A stretch of 64,000 nt of DNA from an uncultured Algibacter sp. (lineage in GTDB: Bacteria > Bacteroidota > Bacteroidia > Flavobacteriales > Flavobacteriaceae): assembly GCF_947487605.1 (NCBI RefSeq), contig NZ_CANKXK010000009.1, positions 1-64,000 of the forward strand, given 5' to 3'. Below, piece after piece: positions 1 to 10,246 of this stretch (positions are counted from its first letter, which is position 1; each line of letters starts with the position of its first letter). Position numbers and translations under genes: made by a program. The notes below the pieces were generated by a model. The model searched no databases and was not told the origin of the DNA. It saw only the letters and a list, made by a program, of their open reading frames with translations.

Positions 1-38
1 ACTCAGCTCGTTTTTGTAAAACTTTGCTGAGTTTTTTT
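1..38. terminator. Hairpin plus T-tract; terminator-like, possibly truncated at the window edge
   Basis: ACTCAGC (1-7) pairs with GCTGAGT (26-32), followed by TTTTTT. Confidence 0.5.
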
Positions 39-89
39 ATTCTATTTTTATAAATCAACTTACTTCTGAAAGTGCCTGTTTTAGCAAAT

Positions 90-121
90 AAAAAACCCAA
101 GAATTAATTTCTTGGGTTTTC
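90..121. terminator. Rho-independent terminator downstream of tRNA-Met
   Basis: AAAACCCAAGAAattaaTTTCTTGGGTTTT inverted repeat. Confidence 0.7.
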
Positions 122-133
122 TGTTAATAAATG

Positions 134-207
134 TAGCGAGAGGGGGGCACGATCCCCCGACCTCCGGGTTATGAATCCGACGCTCTAACCAGCTGAGCTA
201 CCTCGCC
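134..207 (-). tRNA. tRNA-Met (anticodon CAT)
   Basis: Reverse complement GGCGAGGTAGCTCAGCTGGTTAGAGCGTCGGATTCATAACCCGGAGGTCGGGGGATCGTGCCCCCCTCTCGCTA folds as a cloverleaf; loop TTCATAA. Confidence 0.92.
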
Positions 208-340
208 ATAATTTAAGGCTGCAAATATAAAAACAATATTAATGCTTACAAACATTACTTTAGTAAAATATTATTAAAAATAGTTGTATAACTTATCAAT
301 TAATGTATATATTGAGCATCATATTATTTAATGTTTACTT

Positions 341-733
341 ATGGACGATAAAGTTAAATTTGAAATAGAGTTTCCTATTCATGCATCACCTCAGTTGTTG
401 TATCAATATATATCGACACCTTCTGGTTTATCTGAATGGTTTTCTGATAATGTAAATTCTAGAGGCGAACTATTTACTTTTATTTGGGATGATAGCGAAG
501 AACAGGCTAAATTATTAAGTAAAAAAAGTGGTGAGCGTGTTAAGTTTAGATGGGTTGAACATGAAGAAGAAGAACTTTCTTGTTATTTTGAAATTCGTAT
601 TCAAGTAGACGAAATCACCAAAGATGTATCGCTAATGATTACCGATTTTGCAGATGAAGATGAAGTCGATGAAGCAAAAATGCTGTGGGATAATCAGATA
701 TCCGATTTAAAACAGGTTTTAGGCTCAGCCTAA
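341..733 (+). CDS. START-like / AHSA1-type domain protein
   Basis: 130-aa ORF with N-terminal 'FEIEFPIHASPQLLYQYISTPSGLSEWFSDNV'. Confidence 0.8.
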   Translation: MDDKVKFEIEFPIHASPQLLYQYISTPSGLSEWFSDNVNSRGELFTFIWDDSEEQAKLLSKKSGERVKFRWVEHEEEELSCYFEIRIQVDEITKDVSLMITDFADEDEVDEAKMLWDNQISDLKQVLGSA

Positions 734-797
734 ATTTATAATACATTTTAAATTATATTTGTCCAGCTCAAAATTTTTAAACGAGCTGGATTTTTTT

Positions 798-1640
798 ATG
801 ATAAATTTTAACGGAACTATTCAAGAAGAAAACACGAAGTTATCTATTAAAAATAGAGGATATGCTTATGGTGATGCATTATTTGAAACAATTAAATCTG
901 TTTATGGAAAACTATTGTTTTGGGAGGATCATTATTTTAGATTGATGGCTTCTATGCGTATAATGCGAATGGAAATCCCCATGAATTTTACCATGGAATA
1001 TCTTGAAGAACAAATTCAAAAGACATTAATAGCATCTCAATTAGAAAAAGTTACCACCCGAGTGAAATTAACTGTACACCGAAATGAAGGTGGTTTATAT
1101 TTACCAGATAGCAATGATATTAGTTTTATAATTACGGTAAAGATTGTTGATTCCGATTTTTACTTATTTAATGACAATGCTTACGAAGTTGATTTATTTA
1201 AGGACTATTATGTGTCAATTGGCTTACTTTCTACATTAAAAACTAACAATAAAGCTTTAAATGTTATTGGAAGTATATATTCTAAGGAAAACAACTTAGA
1301 TAATTGTTTGATTCTTAATACCAATAAAATGGTAGTTGAAGCATTAAATGGCAACCTATTTCTTGTAAAAGAGAATGTAATAAAAACACCGCCTATAAGC
1401 GATGGCTGTCTTAAAGGTGTTATGCGCAAACAAATTATTGAAATAATAAACAGTATTCCTGAATATGAAGTTATAGAAGAATCTATTTCACCATTCGAAT
1501 TGCAAAAAGCAGATGAACTGTTTATAACTAATGTTATTGCCGGAATTCAACCAGTAACCAAATATAGAAAGAAACAATTCTCTAATATTGTTTCGAAATC
1601 ACTGCTTCAAAAATTGAATATAAAAGTGAGGTTGAACTAG
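798..1640 (+). CDS. Aminotransferase class IV (IlvE/Dat/PabC-like)
   Basis: 'NRGYAYGDALFETIK', 'TNKMVVEALNGNLFLV'; ATG at 798 preferred over the track start at 759. Confidence 0.85.
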   Translation: MINFNGTIQEENTKLSIKNRGYAYGDALFETIKSVYGKLLFWEDHYFRLMASMRIMRMEIPMNFTMEYLEEQIQKTLIASQLEKVTTRVKLTVHRNEGGLYLPDSNDISFIITVKIVDSDFYLFNDNAYEVDLFKDYYVSIGLLSTLKTNNKALNVIGSIYSKENNLDNCLILNTNKMVVEALNGNLFLVKENVIKTPPISDGCLKGVMRKQIIEIINSIPEYEVIEESISPFELQKADELFITNVIAGIQPVTKYRKKQFSNIVSKSLLQKLNIKVRLN

Positions 1641-2197
1641 TTGTAACTAGGATTTTCTGGTGCGTTAGACCATATGCTGTATTCGCCACCAAGTTCTAGC
1701 ATTTTTTCTTTCCAGAATGTTTCATAATCTTTTTCGATAATATTTTTTTTGTAAATATTTTCCGAAATAAGCCATGAATTTGCTTTAAGTTCATTTTCTA
1801 ACTGGTCGGAATCCCAACCTGAGTAGCCAAGAAAAAAGCGAATATCATTTTCCTTTATCCTTTTGTTTGCAATAAGTTCAGCAACTTTTGAAAAATCACC
1901 ACCCCAGAAAATACCAAGTGAAATTTCAATACTGTTTGGAATTAAATCGGGTACCTTATGTATAAAATATAAATTATCCTGTTCTACAGGGCCGCCATTA
2001 TAAACTTTATAATTGGCATCAATTTCTGGAACTAAATCGTTGATACTATATTCTAACGGTTTATTAAGAATAAAACCAATAGAGCCTTCGGGGTTATGAT
2101 CGGCCAACAATACAATAGAGCGATTAAAGGAAACGTCTCCAATTATTGCTGGTTCTGCGATTAACAAATTACCTTTTTCTGGTTTTGCCGAAGTCAT
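1637..2197 (-). CDS. YqgE/AlgH family protein
   Basis: 'GNLLIAEPAIIGDVSFNRSIVLLADHNPEGSIGFILNKPL', 'GYSGWDSDQLENE'. Confidence 0.92.
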   Translation of the reverse strand: MTSAKPEKGNLLIAEPAIIGDVSFNRSIVLLADHNPEGSIGFILNKPLEYSINDLVPEIDANYKVYNGGPVEQDNLYFIHKVPDLIPNSIEISLGIFWGGDFSKVAELIANKRIKENDIRFFLGYSGWDSDQLENELKANSWLISENIYKKNIIEKDYETFWKEKMLELGGEYSIWSNAPENPSYN

Positions 2198-2270
2198 AAA
2201 CTTGAGTAATTTAATATTTAAATCTAAGATTTATTTATTAAAAATGCAACTACCAACTATTAATAAACAA

Positions 2271-2296
2271 AAATGCCTTCAAAATTGAAGGCATTT
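2271..2296 (-). terminator. Terminator downstream of the HU gene
   Basis: AAATGCCTTCAAAATTGAAGGCATTTT inverted repeat. Confidence 0.75.
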
Positions 2297-2318
2297 TATA
2301 AAATATTTAAAAAGTAAA

Positions 2319-2591
2319 TTAGTTTACTGCGCTAGATAAATCTGAACCAGCTTTAAACTTTACTACGTTTTTTGCTTTTATTTTTATAGTAGCTCCTGTT
2401 TGAGGGTTTCTTCCTTCTCTTGCAGCTCTTCTTGAAACTGACCAAGAACCGAAACCAACTAAAGAAACTCTGTTACCTTTTTGTAAAGCGCCTTCAATTT
2501 CTATTAGAGCACACTCTAAAGCTTTTTTTGCAGCTGCTTTAGTAATTCCAGCGTGTTCTGCCATTGCGTCGATTAAATCTGTTTTGTTCAT
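2319..2591 (-). CDS. HU family DNA-binding protein
   Basis: 'MNKTDLIDAMAEHAGITKAAAKKALE', 'GFGSWSVSRRAAREGRNPQTG'. Confidence 0.97.
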   Translation of the reverse strand: MNKTDLIDAMAEHAGITKAAAKKALECALIEIEGALQKGNRVSLVGFGSWSVSRRAAREGRNPQTGATIKIKAKNVVKFKAGSDLSSAVN

Positions 2592-2780
2592 AATATAAAT
2601 TTTAATTATTAATAAATTGGTTAAACAATTTTTGTTAAATCCTCTACAAATTTATACGGATTATGCAACCATGCAAGTAATAGCAAGCGAAATGCATGCT
2701 ATTGTTGATAACTTGATGCATTTGTTAATAACGGAAGTGTATTTTATCGATGTTTTATTAATATCAGTGATAGTAGGGCT

Positions 2781-3728
2781 TCAGAGAACTTTAGCATTAG
2801 AATCAAAATGATATCCATTTAGAAGTGATTTTACATCCATTTTACGTTTACCAGGAAGCTTAATTTCTATCAAATTTATATAACCACCTGCTACAGCTAT
2901 CTTTAATTCTTTTTTATTAGATATAATGTTACCAATGGGTAATTTATGTTCAAAAATTTCTTTTTCAGATTTATAAATTTTAATATCAAAAGAATCATCA
3001 CCATTAATTATTGAAGTATAAGCAGCAGGGTACGGACTCAAGCCACGAATCTTATTATATATATTGTCTATAGAATCTGTCCAGTCTATTTTACAGTTAT
3101 CACGATTAAGTTTATAAGCTGTTTTTAAATCTGGGATATCTATTTGTGGTGTAGTATTAACTTTATTCTTTTTAATTAAGGAAACAGTTTTTAAAACGAG
3201 CTCACTTCCTAATAGCATTAATTTATCATGGAGGCTTCCTGCATCTTTCTTAGAATCAATTGGGGTTTCTTCCTGCAAAATCATTTCTCCTGTATCAATC
3301 TTATCGTCAATAAAGAATGTAGAAACACCTGTTTTTGTTTCACCATTAATAATAGCCCAATTTATGGGAGCTGCACCACGATAGTTTGGTAATAAGGATG
3401 CATGTAAATTAAAAGTGCCATACTTGGGCATTTGCCAAACAACTTTGGGTAACATTCTAAAAGCTACCACTATTTGTAAATTAGCATTTAGATATTCTAA
3501 TGCTTTTATAAAATGGTCGTCTTTTAAATTTGTAGGCTGTAGAATATTTAAACCTTGCGATTTTGAATATACTTTCACGGCACTTTCATGTAACTTACGA
3601 CCGCGACCAGCAGGCTTATCTGGAGCTGTAATAACACCTACAATATTATAGTTGTTTTTAACCAAAGCTTTTAAAGTATTAACCGCAAAGTCGGGAGTTC
3701 CCATAAATATAATTCTTAAATCCCTCAT
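2781..3728 (-). CDS. fmt: Methionyl-tRNA formyltransferase
   Basis: 'IIFMGTPDFAVNTLKALV', 'NLHASLLPNYRGAAPINWAIINGE', 'LSPYPAAYT'. Confidence 0.97.
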   Translation of the reverse strand: MRDLRIIFMGTPDFAVNTLKALVKNNYNIVGVITAPDKPAGRGRKLHESAVKVYSKSQGLNILQPTNLKDDHFIKALEYLNANLQIVVAFRMLPKVVWQMPKYGTFNLHASLLPNYRGAAPINWAIINGETKTGVSTFFIDDKIDTGEMILQEETPIDSKKDAGSLHDKLMLLGSELVLKTVSLIKKNKVNTTPQIDIPDLKTAYKLNRDNCKIDWTDSIDNIYNKIRGLSPYPAAYTSIINGDDSFDIKIYKSEKEIFEHKLPIGNIISNKKELKIAVAGGYINLIEIKLPGKRKMDVKSLLNGYHFDSNAKVL

Positions 3729-5629
3729 AAATGACTTAATTTATATGTGTTTGTTTTTGTTAGACGTATAATATCGTGTTCTAGTAAAATAGCTAGTGTT
3801 TCTTTAATGTCTTTTTCTGAAAAGTCTAAAGCTGAAACCATAGCTCTTGATGACTGTTCTTCAACTTCTAGTAATTCTATTATACATTTTTTTATAGAAT
3901 TTATATCTTTAGAAGCGTTATTTTTTTTTGATTTAAGGCAAACAGTACAAATACCACAAGGTTCTATTTCTTTTTCACCAAAATAGGCGAGTAGCTGCGT
4001 GCTTTTGCAAACGGTATCATTTTCAGTATAGTCAAGAATCGCTTTTACCTGTTCTTGTTTTAGCTTGTTTTGTTGCTCAATAATTGTAGCAATACGATTA
4101 ATGGTTTTGTCATCTTCTCTTGGCTGAATAAAGGTTACTTGAGCATCTGTTTTTGCTAAATGTAAATTTATAATGCCATCATTTTCTAATTGTTGGAGGA
4201 TCTTGATAACATGAGATTCAGATGTTGAAGCTTTTTCAGCAACTCTAATAGTATTTATTTTAGTGTTGTGGTCAAAAATACCACCATAAACACGTAGCAT
4301 GGATTTAACCGTTAAAACTAAGTCTTGATGTGTTTCTAAATAATTAAATAGAGAAGGACTCGATATTATAAATTGAACCGAAACATTATTTTTAAATTGC
4401 TTAGAAAGGTTAATAACACTATTTCTATCTAGTAATAGTAATGCATTATATGTTAAAATAGTACTGAATTTATAGGTTTTGCAAAATGAATTAAAATTAA
4501 AATCATGTACAGTAAAAGCGCCTTCACCATAAGAAATTTGAAAGTAGTTACATAGTTTTCTATATACCTGTTTTACAAAATCAACAGATGGCAATACTTT
4601 TAAAAATTGATTTTTAACTAAAACTTCATCACTATTGTTTTTCAATAAAATAGCGAATGCTTTATCGCCATTTCTTCCCGCGCGACCGGCTTCTTGAAAA
4701 TAACTTTCAATACTTTCTGGTAAATTAATATGGATAACCGTTTTTACATCTGGTTTATCAATTCCCATACCAAAGGCATTTGTAGCTACCATAACTTGGC
4801 TTTGGTTATTAAGCCAGAGATTCATATTATCTTCTTTTTCATTATTCGATAAGCCGCCATGATAAAAAGTTGCAGAAATATTTTTCGATTTTAAAAAAGA
4901 GGATAGTTCTATAGTTAGTTTTCTGTTTCTAACATAGATAATTGATGATGCCTTATGCTTCTTTAAAATGGACTCAATACGATAGTATTTATCGTTTTCA
5001 TGTAAGACCATATAAGCTAAATTGGAACGAAAAAAAGATTGTTTAAAGATTTTTGGTTGAATAAAATCGAGTTCTTTGGTAATGTCTTTAATAATATGTG
5101 TTCTTGCAGAAGCAGTAAGCGCAATTACATTTACAGTGGGATGCAATTGTCTTAATAATACAATATTCTTATAAGCTGGTCTAAAATCGTTACCCCATTG
5201 CGAAATACAATGTGCCTCATCTACAGCAATTAAATTTACATGCATTTGTTTGATGCGATCCTGCACCAATTCTTGTTGTAAACGTTCTGGAGATAGATAT
5301 AAAAATTTATAATTTCCATAAATACAATTATCTAAAAGCGTATCTAAGTCGTTAAAAGAAATACCGCTCGTAAGTGCCATCGCTTTTATGCCTTTTGCTT
5401 GTAGCGCTTTTACTTGGTCTTTCATTAATGCTACCAACGGCGATACAACAATGCAAATACCGTCTTTGGCTAATGCAGGTATTTGAAAGCAAACCGATTT
5501 ACCGCCACCTGTTGGTAATAAAGCAAACGTGTCTTCTCCTTCAATTACAGCATTAATAATGGCTTCTTGTTGAGGTCTAAATGCTGTAAAATTCCAATAA
5601 CGCTCTAATATGTTTACAGGATGAGTCAA
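3725..5629 (-). CDS. recQ: ATP-dependent DNA helicase RecQ family
   Basis: 'ALLPTGGGKSVCFQIPAL', 'DEAHCISQWGNDFRPAY', 'QEAGRAGRNGDKA', cysteine cluster 'CGICTVC'. Confidence 0.95.
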   Translation of the reverse strand: MTHPVNILERYWNFTAFRPQQEAIINAVIEGEDTFALLPTGGGKSVCFQIPALAKDGICIVVSPLVALMKDQVKALQAKGIKAMALTSGISFNDLDTLLDNCIYGNYKFLYLSPERLQQELVQDRIKQMHVNLIAVDEAHCISQWGNDFRPAYKNIVLLRQLHPTVNVIALTASARTHIIKDITKELDFIQPKIFKQSFFRSNLAYMVLHENDKYYRIESILKKHKASSIIYVRNRKLTIELSSFLKSKNISATFYHGGLSNNEKEDNMNLWLNNQSQVMVATNAFGMGIDKPDVKTVIHINLPESIESYFQEAGRAGRNGDKAFAILLKNNSDEVLVKNQFLKVLPSVDFVKQVYRKLCNYFQISYGEGAFTVHDFNFNSFCKTYKFSTILTYNALLLLDRNSVINLSKQFKNNVSVQFIISSPSLFNYLETHQDLVLTVKSMLRVYGGIFDHNTKINTIRVAEKASTSESHVIKILQQLENDGIINLHLAKTDAQVTFIQPREDDKTINRIATIIEQQNKLKQEQVKAILDYTENDTVCKSTQLLAYFGEKEIEPCGICTVCLKSKKNNASKDINSIKKCIIELLEVEEQSSRAMVSALDFSEKDIKETLAILLEHDIIRLTKTNTYKLSHL

Positions 5630-5634
5630 TGAGT

Positions 5635-6189
5635 TTATAGACTATTTATGATATGATTTGTACGCTCTTCTATACTACCAAAAGGAACTTCAATAATATT
5701 ATACCCAAATTTTTTATAAGTATGCTCTAGATGGTCATGAATTTTCAATACTTCATCAAAACTTTCAAATCGACCACTGTCGGGTTTATATATTGCTTTC
5801 CATGGCGGAAGTAAAAAGACATCTGTATACATATGCTTATTACAAGCATTTGTAAATAAGTCTCCATATTCTTGATTAAAGAAGTCCATATAAGCCAAAA
5901 CATCTGGGATACCACGGTCAAAAAAACAAGTTTCTTCACTTAAAGAATCCACTTGTTTAAATTGATTAATTCGGCCATTTAGTAACCGTGTATTAAAATC
6001 TAATGGGTCTTTAGCAAAAACAATTGGGTTAGAAATATGGGTTGAAACATCTACTTCCTTTTTGGCTTCAGAAGTTAATGATCTTATAACTTCGTCAAAA
6101 CAATAAAATCCTTTTGCTTTTAAAGCATTTATAACCGAGGTTTTTCCTGTTCCTGCACTACCTGTAATTACAATTTTTTTTGTATTCAA
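5635..6189 (-). CDS. AAA family ATPase (P-loop, AAA_28-like)
   Basis: Walker A 'ITGSAGTGKTSVI'; 'FFDRGIPDVLAYMDF'. Confidence 0.8.
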   Translation of the reverse strand: MNTKKIVITGSAGTGKTSVINALKAKGFYCFDEVIRSLTSEAKKEVDVSTHISNPIVFAKDPLDFNTRLLNGRINQFKQVDSLSEETCFFDRGIPDVLAYMDFFNQEYGDLFTNACNKHMYTDVFLLPPWKAIYKPDSGRFESFDEVLKIHDHLEHTYKKFGYNIIEVPFGSIEERTNHIINSL

Positions 6190-6385
6190 TTCAACATTAT
6201 TTGCTGTAAAAATCGGAATTTAACTGCTATAAAAAAAATAGAAAGGAAACCGACATGATTAAAATTATTATTAAAATTTAAGGCAATGATTATTTTAAAT
6301 ATTAAAGGATACATGAAACAATAAAAAAAACAATAAAATAAATTCATGAAACTGTATATTTGTTGCTTAAAAATTGACAAAGAGC

Positions 6386-6673
6386 ATGCCTTCAAATTCA
6401 GAAGAATTTTATAAAAAACTAAGAGTCCAATTATACGATACCGCTTTATGGCCTTCGGAGTATCTGTATAAATTTATAGTAACAACCAATTCAGAAAAAA
6501 TAGAGCAAATAGAATCGCTTTTCGATAACATGGGGGCTGTAATAAACACAAAAGAATCTAAGAACGGAAAATACACCAGTGTTTCTATTAATGTAAAGAT
6601 GAAAAACCCAGATGCAGTAATAGAAAAATATAAAGAAGTTTCAGAAAAAGTTGAGGGCGTGATAAGCCTATAG
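6386..6673 (+). CDS. DUF493 family protein
   Basis: 'FYKKLRVQLYDTALWPSEYLYKFIVTTNSEKIEQIESLF'; ATG at 6386 preferred over TTG at 6374. Confidence 0.8.
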   Translation: MPSNSEEFYKKLRVQLYDTALWPSEYLYKFIVTTNSEKIEQIESLFDNMGAVINTKESKNGKYTSVSINVKMKNPDAVIEKYKEVSEKVEGVISL

Positions 6674-6739
6674 TTTTTTTTTGTATTTTGCGCTTGCATA
6701 GCAACTACATGCACAAACATTTAACTCTACACATTTATT

Positions 6740-7381
6740 TTGATAGATAATTTAGAATACAACACAGAGCGTGAACATTTAATAATTCCAGAATACGGAC
6801 GTCATTTACAGAAAATGATTAATCACGCTAAAAGTCGCGAAACAAAAGAAGAGCGCGATAAATTAGCAAAAGCCATTATATCTGTAATGGGAAATTTACA
6901 ACCGCATTTAAGGGATGTTCCAGACTTTCAACATAAGCTTTGGGATCAGCTTTTTATCATGTCTAATTTCGAATTAGATGCCGACTCGCCATACCCAAAA
7001 CCAACTAGGGAAGTTTTTGAAGAAGCACCAGAGCCTTTAAAATATCCTCAAAACCATCCGAAGTACCGTTTTTATGGTAATAATATAAAAACCATGATTG
7101 ATGTGGCTATGACATGGGAAGAAGGCGAATTAAAAGAAGCCTTGACCTATACCATTGCAAATCACATGAAAAAGTGTTTCTTGAACTGGAATAAAGACAC
7201 GGTTGAAGACGGCGTTATTTTTAATCATTTATTTGAATTATCTGATGGTAACATTGACTTACGAAACTCGGAAGAAGATTTATCAGATTCTACAAGTTTA
7301 ATGCGTACAAAAACTAAGTATAGTACTAATAAAAAAGGTGGCCATAAGAAAAATACCAACCGTCAAAGAAAACGCTACTAA
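6740..7381 (+). CDS. DUF4290 domain-containing protein (TTG start)
   Basis: 'NTEREHLIIPEYGRHLQKMINHA'; starts with TTG. Confidence 0.85.
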   Translation: MIDNLEYNTEREHLIIPEYGRHLQKMINHAKSRETKEERDKLAKAIISVMGNLQPHLRDVPDFQHKLWDQLFIMSNFELDADSPYPKPTREVFEEAPEPLKYPQNHPKYRFYGNNIKTMIDVAMTWEEGELKEALTYTIANHMKKCFLNWNKDTVEDGVIFNHLFELSDGNIDLRNSEEDLSDSTSLMRTKTKYSTNKKGGHKKNTNRQRKRY

Positions 7382-7386
7382 CATTT

Positions 7387-8697
7387 ATGGGAACATTTAA
7401 AATTGAAGGAGGCCACCAATTAAAAGGAAGCATTCAGCCTCAAGGCGCCAAAAATGAGGCGCTTCAAGTTTTATGTGCGGTTTTATTAACGCCAGAAGTG
7501 GTTACCATTAATAACATTCCAGATATTATAGATGTAAATAAGCTTATAAAACTTCTTGAAAAACTAGGCGTTAAAATTGAAAAATTAGGACAAGGTTCTT
7601 ATTCGTTTCAAGCAGATGAGGTAAACTTAAAATATTTAGAATCCGATCAATTTAAAATAGACGGTAGAGGACTTCGAGGCTCTATAATGATTGTTGGCCC
7701 TTTATTAGCACGCTTTGGAAAAGGTTATATCCCGAAACCAGGTGGCGATAAAATTGGTCGTCGTAGGTTAGATACTCACTTTGAAGGACTTATTAAACTA
7801 GGAGCTAAATTTGGTTATAGTAGAGAAGATCAATTTTATGGTGTTGAAGCTAAAAGACTAAAAGGAACTTACATGCTTCTTGAAGAAGCATCGGTTACAG
7901 GAACAGCAAACATTGTTATGGCAGCTGTATTAGCCGAAGGACAAACAACTATTTACAACGCAGCTTGCGAACCTTACCTCCAGCAATTATGTAAAATGCT
8001 GAATAGAATGGGAGCAAAAATTAGCGGTGTAGGTTCTAATAAACTCATTATAGATGGTGTTGAAAGTTTAGGCGGTACAGACCATAAGTTACTGCCAGAT
8101 ATGATTGAAATTGGCAGTTGGATAGGATTAGCAGCTATGACTAAGAGTGAGCTTACCATAACCAATGTGTCATGGAATGATTTAGGCTTAATACCAGAAA
8201 CATTTAGAAAACTTGGTATCACTGTTGAAAAACAGGGGGACGATATTCATATTCCTGCACATACTGATGGGTATGAAATACAAAGTTTTATTGATGGTTC
8301 TATTCTAACTATTTCTGATGCACCATGGCCTGGGTTTACGCCAGATTTGTTGAGTATTATTTTAGTAGTGGCGACTCAAGCTAGAGGTAGTGTTTTAATT
8401 CATCAAAAAATGTTTGAAAGTCGCTTATTCTTTGTAGATAAGTTAATAGATATGGGCGCTAAAATTATTTTATGTGACCCACATCGTGCTACGGTAATTG
8501 GTCATGATTATAAATCGACTTTAAAAGCCACTACCATGACATCTCCAGATATTCGTGCAGGGGTGTCGTTGTTAATTGCAGCGCTTTCAGCTAAAGGGAC
8601 TTCAACTATCCAAAACATTGAGCAGATCGATCGTGGTTACGAGCGCATTGCTGAGCGACTACGTGCTATTGGTGCTAAGATTGAGAGGGTAGATTAA
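7387..8697 (+). CDS. murA: UDP-N-acetylglucosamine 1-carboxyvinyltransferase
   Basis: 'LKGSIQPQGAKNEALQVLCAVLLT', 'GGDKIGRRRLDTHFEGLIKLGA', 'DRGYERIAERLRAIGAKIERV'. Confidence 0.96.
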   Translation: MGTFKIEGGHQLKGSIQPQGAKNEALQVLCAVLLTPEVVTINNIPDIIDVNKLIKLLEKLGVKIEKLGQGSYSFQADEVNLKYLESDQFKIDGRGLRGSIMIVGPLLARFGKGYIPKPGGDKIGRRRLDTHFEGLIKLGAKFGYSREDQFYGVEAKRLKGTYMLLEEASVTGTANIVMAAVLAEGQTTIYNAACEPYLQQLCKMLNRMGAKISGVGSNKLIIDGVESLGGTDHKLLPDMIEIGSWIGLAAMTKSELTITNVSWNDLGLIPETFRKLGITVEKQGDDIHIPAHTDGYEIQSFIDGSILTISDAPWPGFTPDLLSIILVVATQARGSVLIHQKMFESRLFFVDKLIDMGAKIILCDPHRATVIGHDYKSTLKATTMTSPDIRAGVSLLIAALSAKGTSTIQNIEQIDRGYERIAERLRAIGAKIERVD

Positions 8698-8730
8698 TTA
8701 ACTATTATTTTTATACATTTTCGTATGCAG

Positions 8731-9318
8731 TTATTTGTTGTATGCGCCTTTGCCTAATCTATTATTACTCATATAAACCATTAAATCACGAAAAATTATT
8801 CGTTGAATCAGTTTTAATTTTATCAGGTTGTCAATATGATTTTGAATTTCTTGTCTTGACGAAACAGTGATTTTCTTATTACGACCTTGTTTAGTAGGTG
8901 AGTTCTTTAGTGCAAGTAATTCAGTTGGTTCAATTTCGTTTGTCTGCTTGTTTATTCTAGAGCCGAGTTGGTAATTTGAATGCAGCAAATCATTTCTAAC
9001 TTGAATTTGTTTATCAAACTGTTTTTTGAAATCATTTATTCTTTTTAGAATGTCATTCCCAGATATTTTATCTCCATCATTATCATTTATTAATTCGTTG
9101 CATATTTGTTCATAACAGTTTAATAAAGGTCCAGCGGTGAAAACCTTTTGACCAAATATAACATCAGATAATCCCCATTGTTCAAGTCCAACGTATTGTA
9201 GAATTGCACTGCAGTCAAATCGTATCCATTCTAATATTGATTCAAATTCCACAACAAAGAGTCCAATGGACGCAAGTTGATTATTAATTTGAATATCAAA
9301 GTTTTTCGATTTTTTCAT
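8731..9318 (-). CDS. Hypothetical protein (195 aa)
   Basis: Uninterrupted ORF in an intergenic position; no family recognised. Confidence 0.65.
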   Translation of the reverse strand: MKKSKNFDIQINNQLASIGLFVVEFESILEWIRFDCSAILQYVGLEQWGLSDVIFGQKVFTAGPLLNCYEQICNELINDNDGDKISGNDILKRINDFKKQFDKQIQVRNDLLHSNYQLGSRINKQTNEIEPTELLALKNSPTKQGRNKKITVSSRQEIQNHIDNLIKLKLIQRIIFRDLMVYMSNNRLGKGAYNK

Positions 9319-9378
9319 AATTGCATAGAACTTTAATGATATATTTCCGTTTCAATGACTTATTATTATTCTGAGTAT

Positions 9379-10161
9379 TTATTCCATTAATTCAATTTGA
9401 AACTTTGTTGCACTAAATGCAGATTCTAGACCTTTTAGATTAGATTCAGACTTATTGGTTTCAAATAATTCATTCAAATATTCGATTTGTTTAATAACAT
9501 TGTTTTTATCTCTTTGGAAAATTTGATATTTCAAAAGAATTAAATTAGTCATAATATTATCTGATATACTCAAGTCGCTTTCCTTTAGAGCTTTGTTAAT
9601 AGTGCTTTTTATCTCAGTATCGTTCTCTGATAATTCATCGAAAAGATAAGCGTTTGCTAAATCGGGATTATTCATATTCGAATAATCATTTTTATCAGAC
9701 ATATCTTTTCTATAAGTCATTTTGTTTCCATTAAGAAAATACCATCTGGTATAGGAATCATTCTCCATTTTTATTTCTTTTTCAAATATTCTTTCCTTTA
9801 CACTCCAATTGGTAAAAGCAATTAAAAGCTCGGTTCCGTCATCTTTTTTTAAAATCGCTATTTTGATTATATAATTTTTTTTGCCTGGTTTTTCAATTTC
9901 AATTTCTAATGTGGTTTCTACTGAAACATATTTTTTGATAGCTTTCAATATAGATGAAACATCCTCTGGGCTAGCATCTGGAAATAAGTTCTCTCTCAAG
10001 AACAAATCAATATATAAATAATGAGTCAGATAGAAATCATCCATTTTTAGGTAGTTTGATTCCTTAAGATTATCTGATTTTATTGTTATTTTCTCTGATT
10101 GAGCATATCCAATGTTAGTGAACAAGAATAATAATGATATTGTAAATAGTCTTTTATGCAT
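9379..10161 (-). CDS. Hypothetical secreted protein (260 aa)
   Basis: Signal peptide 'MHKRLFTISLLFLFTNIGYAQ'; no family recognised. Confidence 0.7.
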   Translation of the reverse strand: MHKRLFTISLLFLFTNIGYAQSEKITIKSDNLKESNYLKMDDFYLTHYLYIDLFLRENLFPDASPEDVSSILKAIKKYVSVETTLEIEIEKPGKKNYIIKIAILKKDDGTELLIAFTNWSVKERIFEKEIKMENDSYTRWYFLNGNKMTYRKDMSDKNDYSNMNNPDLANAYLFDELSENDTEIKSTINKALKESDLSISDNIMTNLILLKYQIFQRDKNNVIKQIEYLNELFETNKSESNLKGLESAFSATKFQIELME

Positions 10162-10246
10162 ATTTCTTTTTTTGGTATAAAAACCGTAAAGCTAAATTAG
10201 AATTTTCGTACTCAAAAACCAATACATACTTATACTATATTTAATA

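Noticed and set aside
1208-1429. 73-aa minus-strand ORF
   Set aside because: Antisense to the aminotransferase gene; no recognisable protein features.
2617-2811. 64-aa plus-strand ORF upstream of HU
   Set aside because: Covers the HU/fmt intergenic region and the fmt 3' end; no coding signal or family.
6186-6395. 69-aa minus-strand ORF
   Set aside because: AT-rich intergenic translation (poly-Phe/Ile), overlapping the start of the DUF493 gene.
6409-6720. 103-aa minus-strand ORF
   Set aside because: Antisense to the DUF493 gene.
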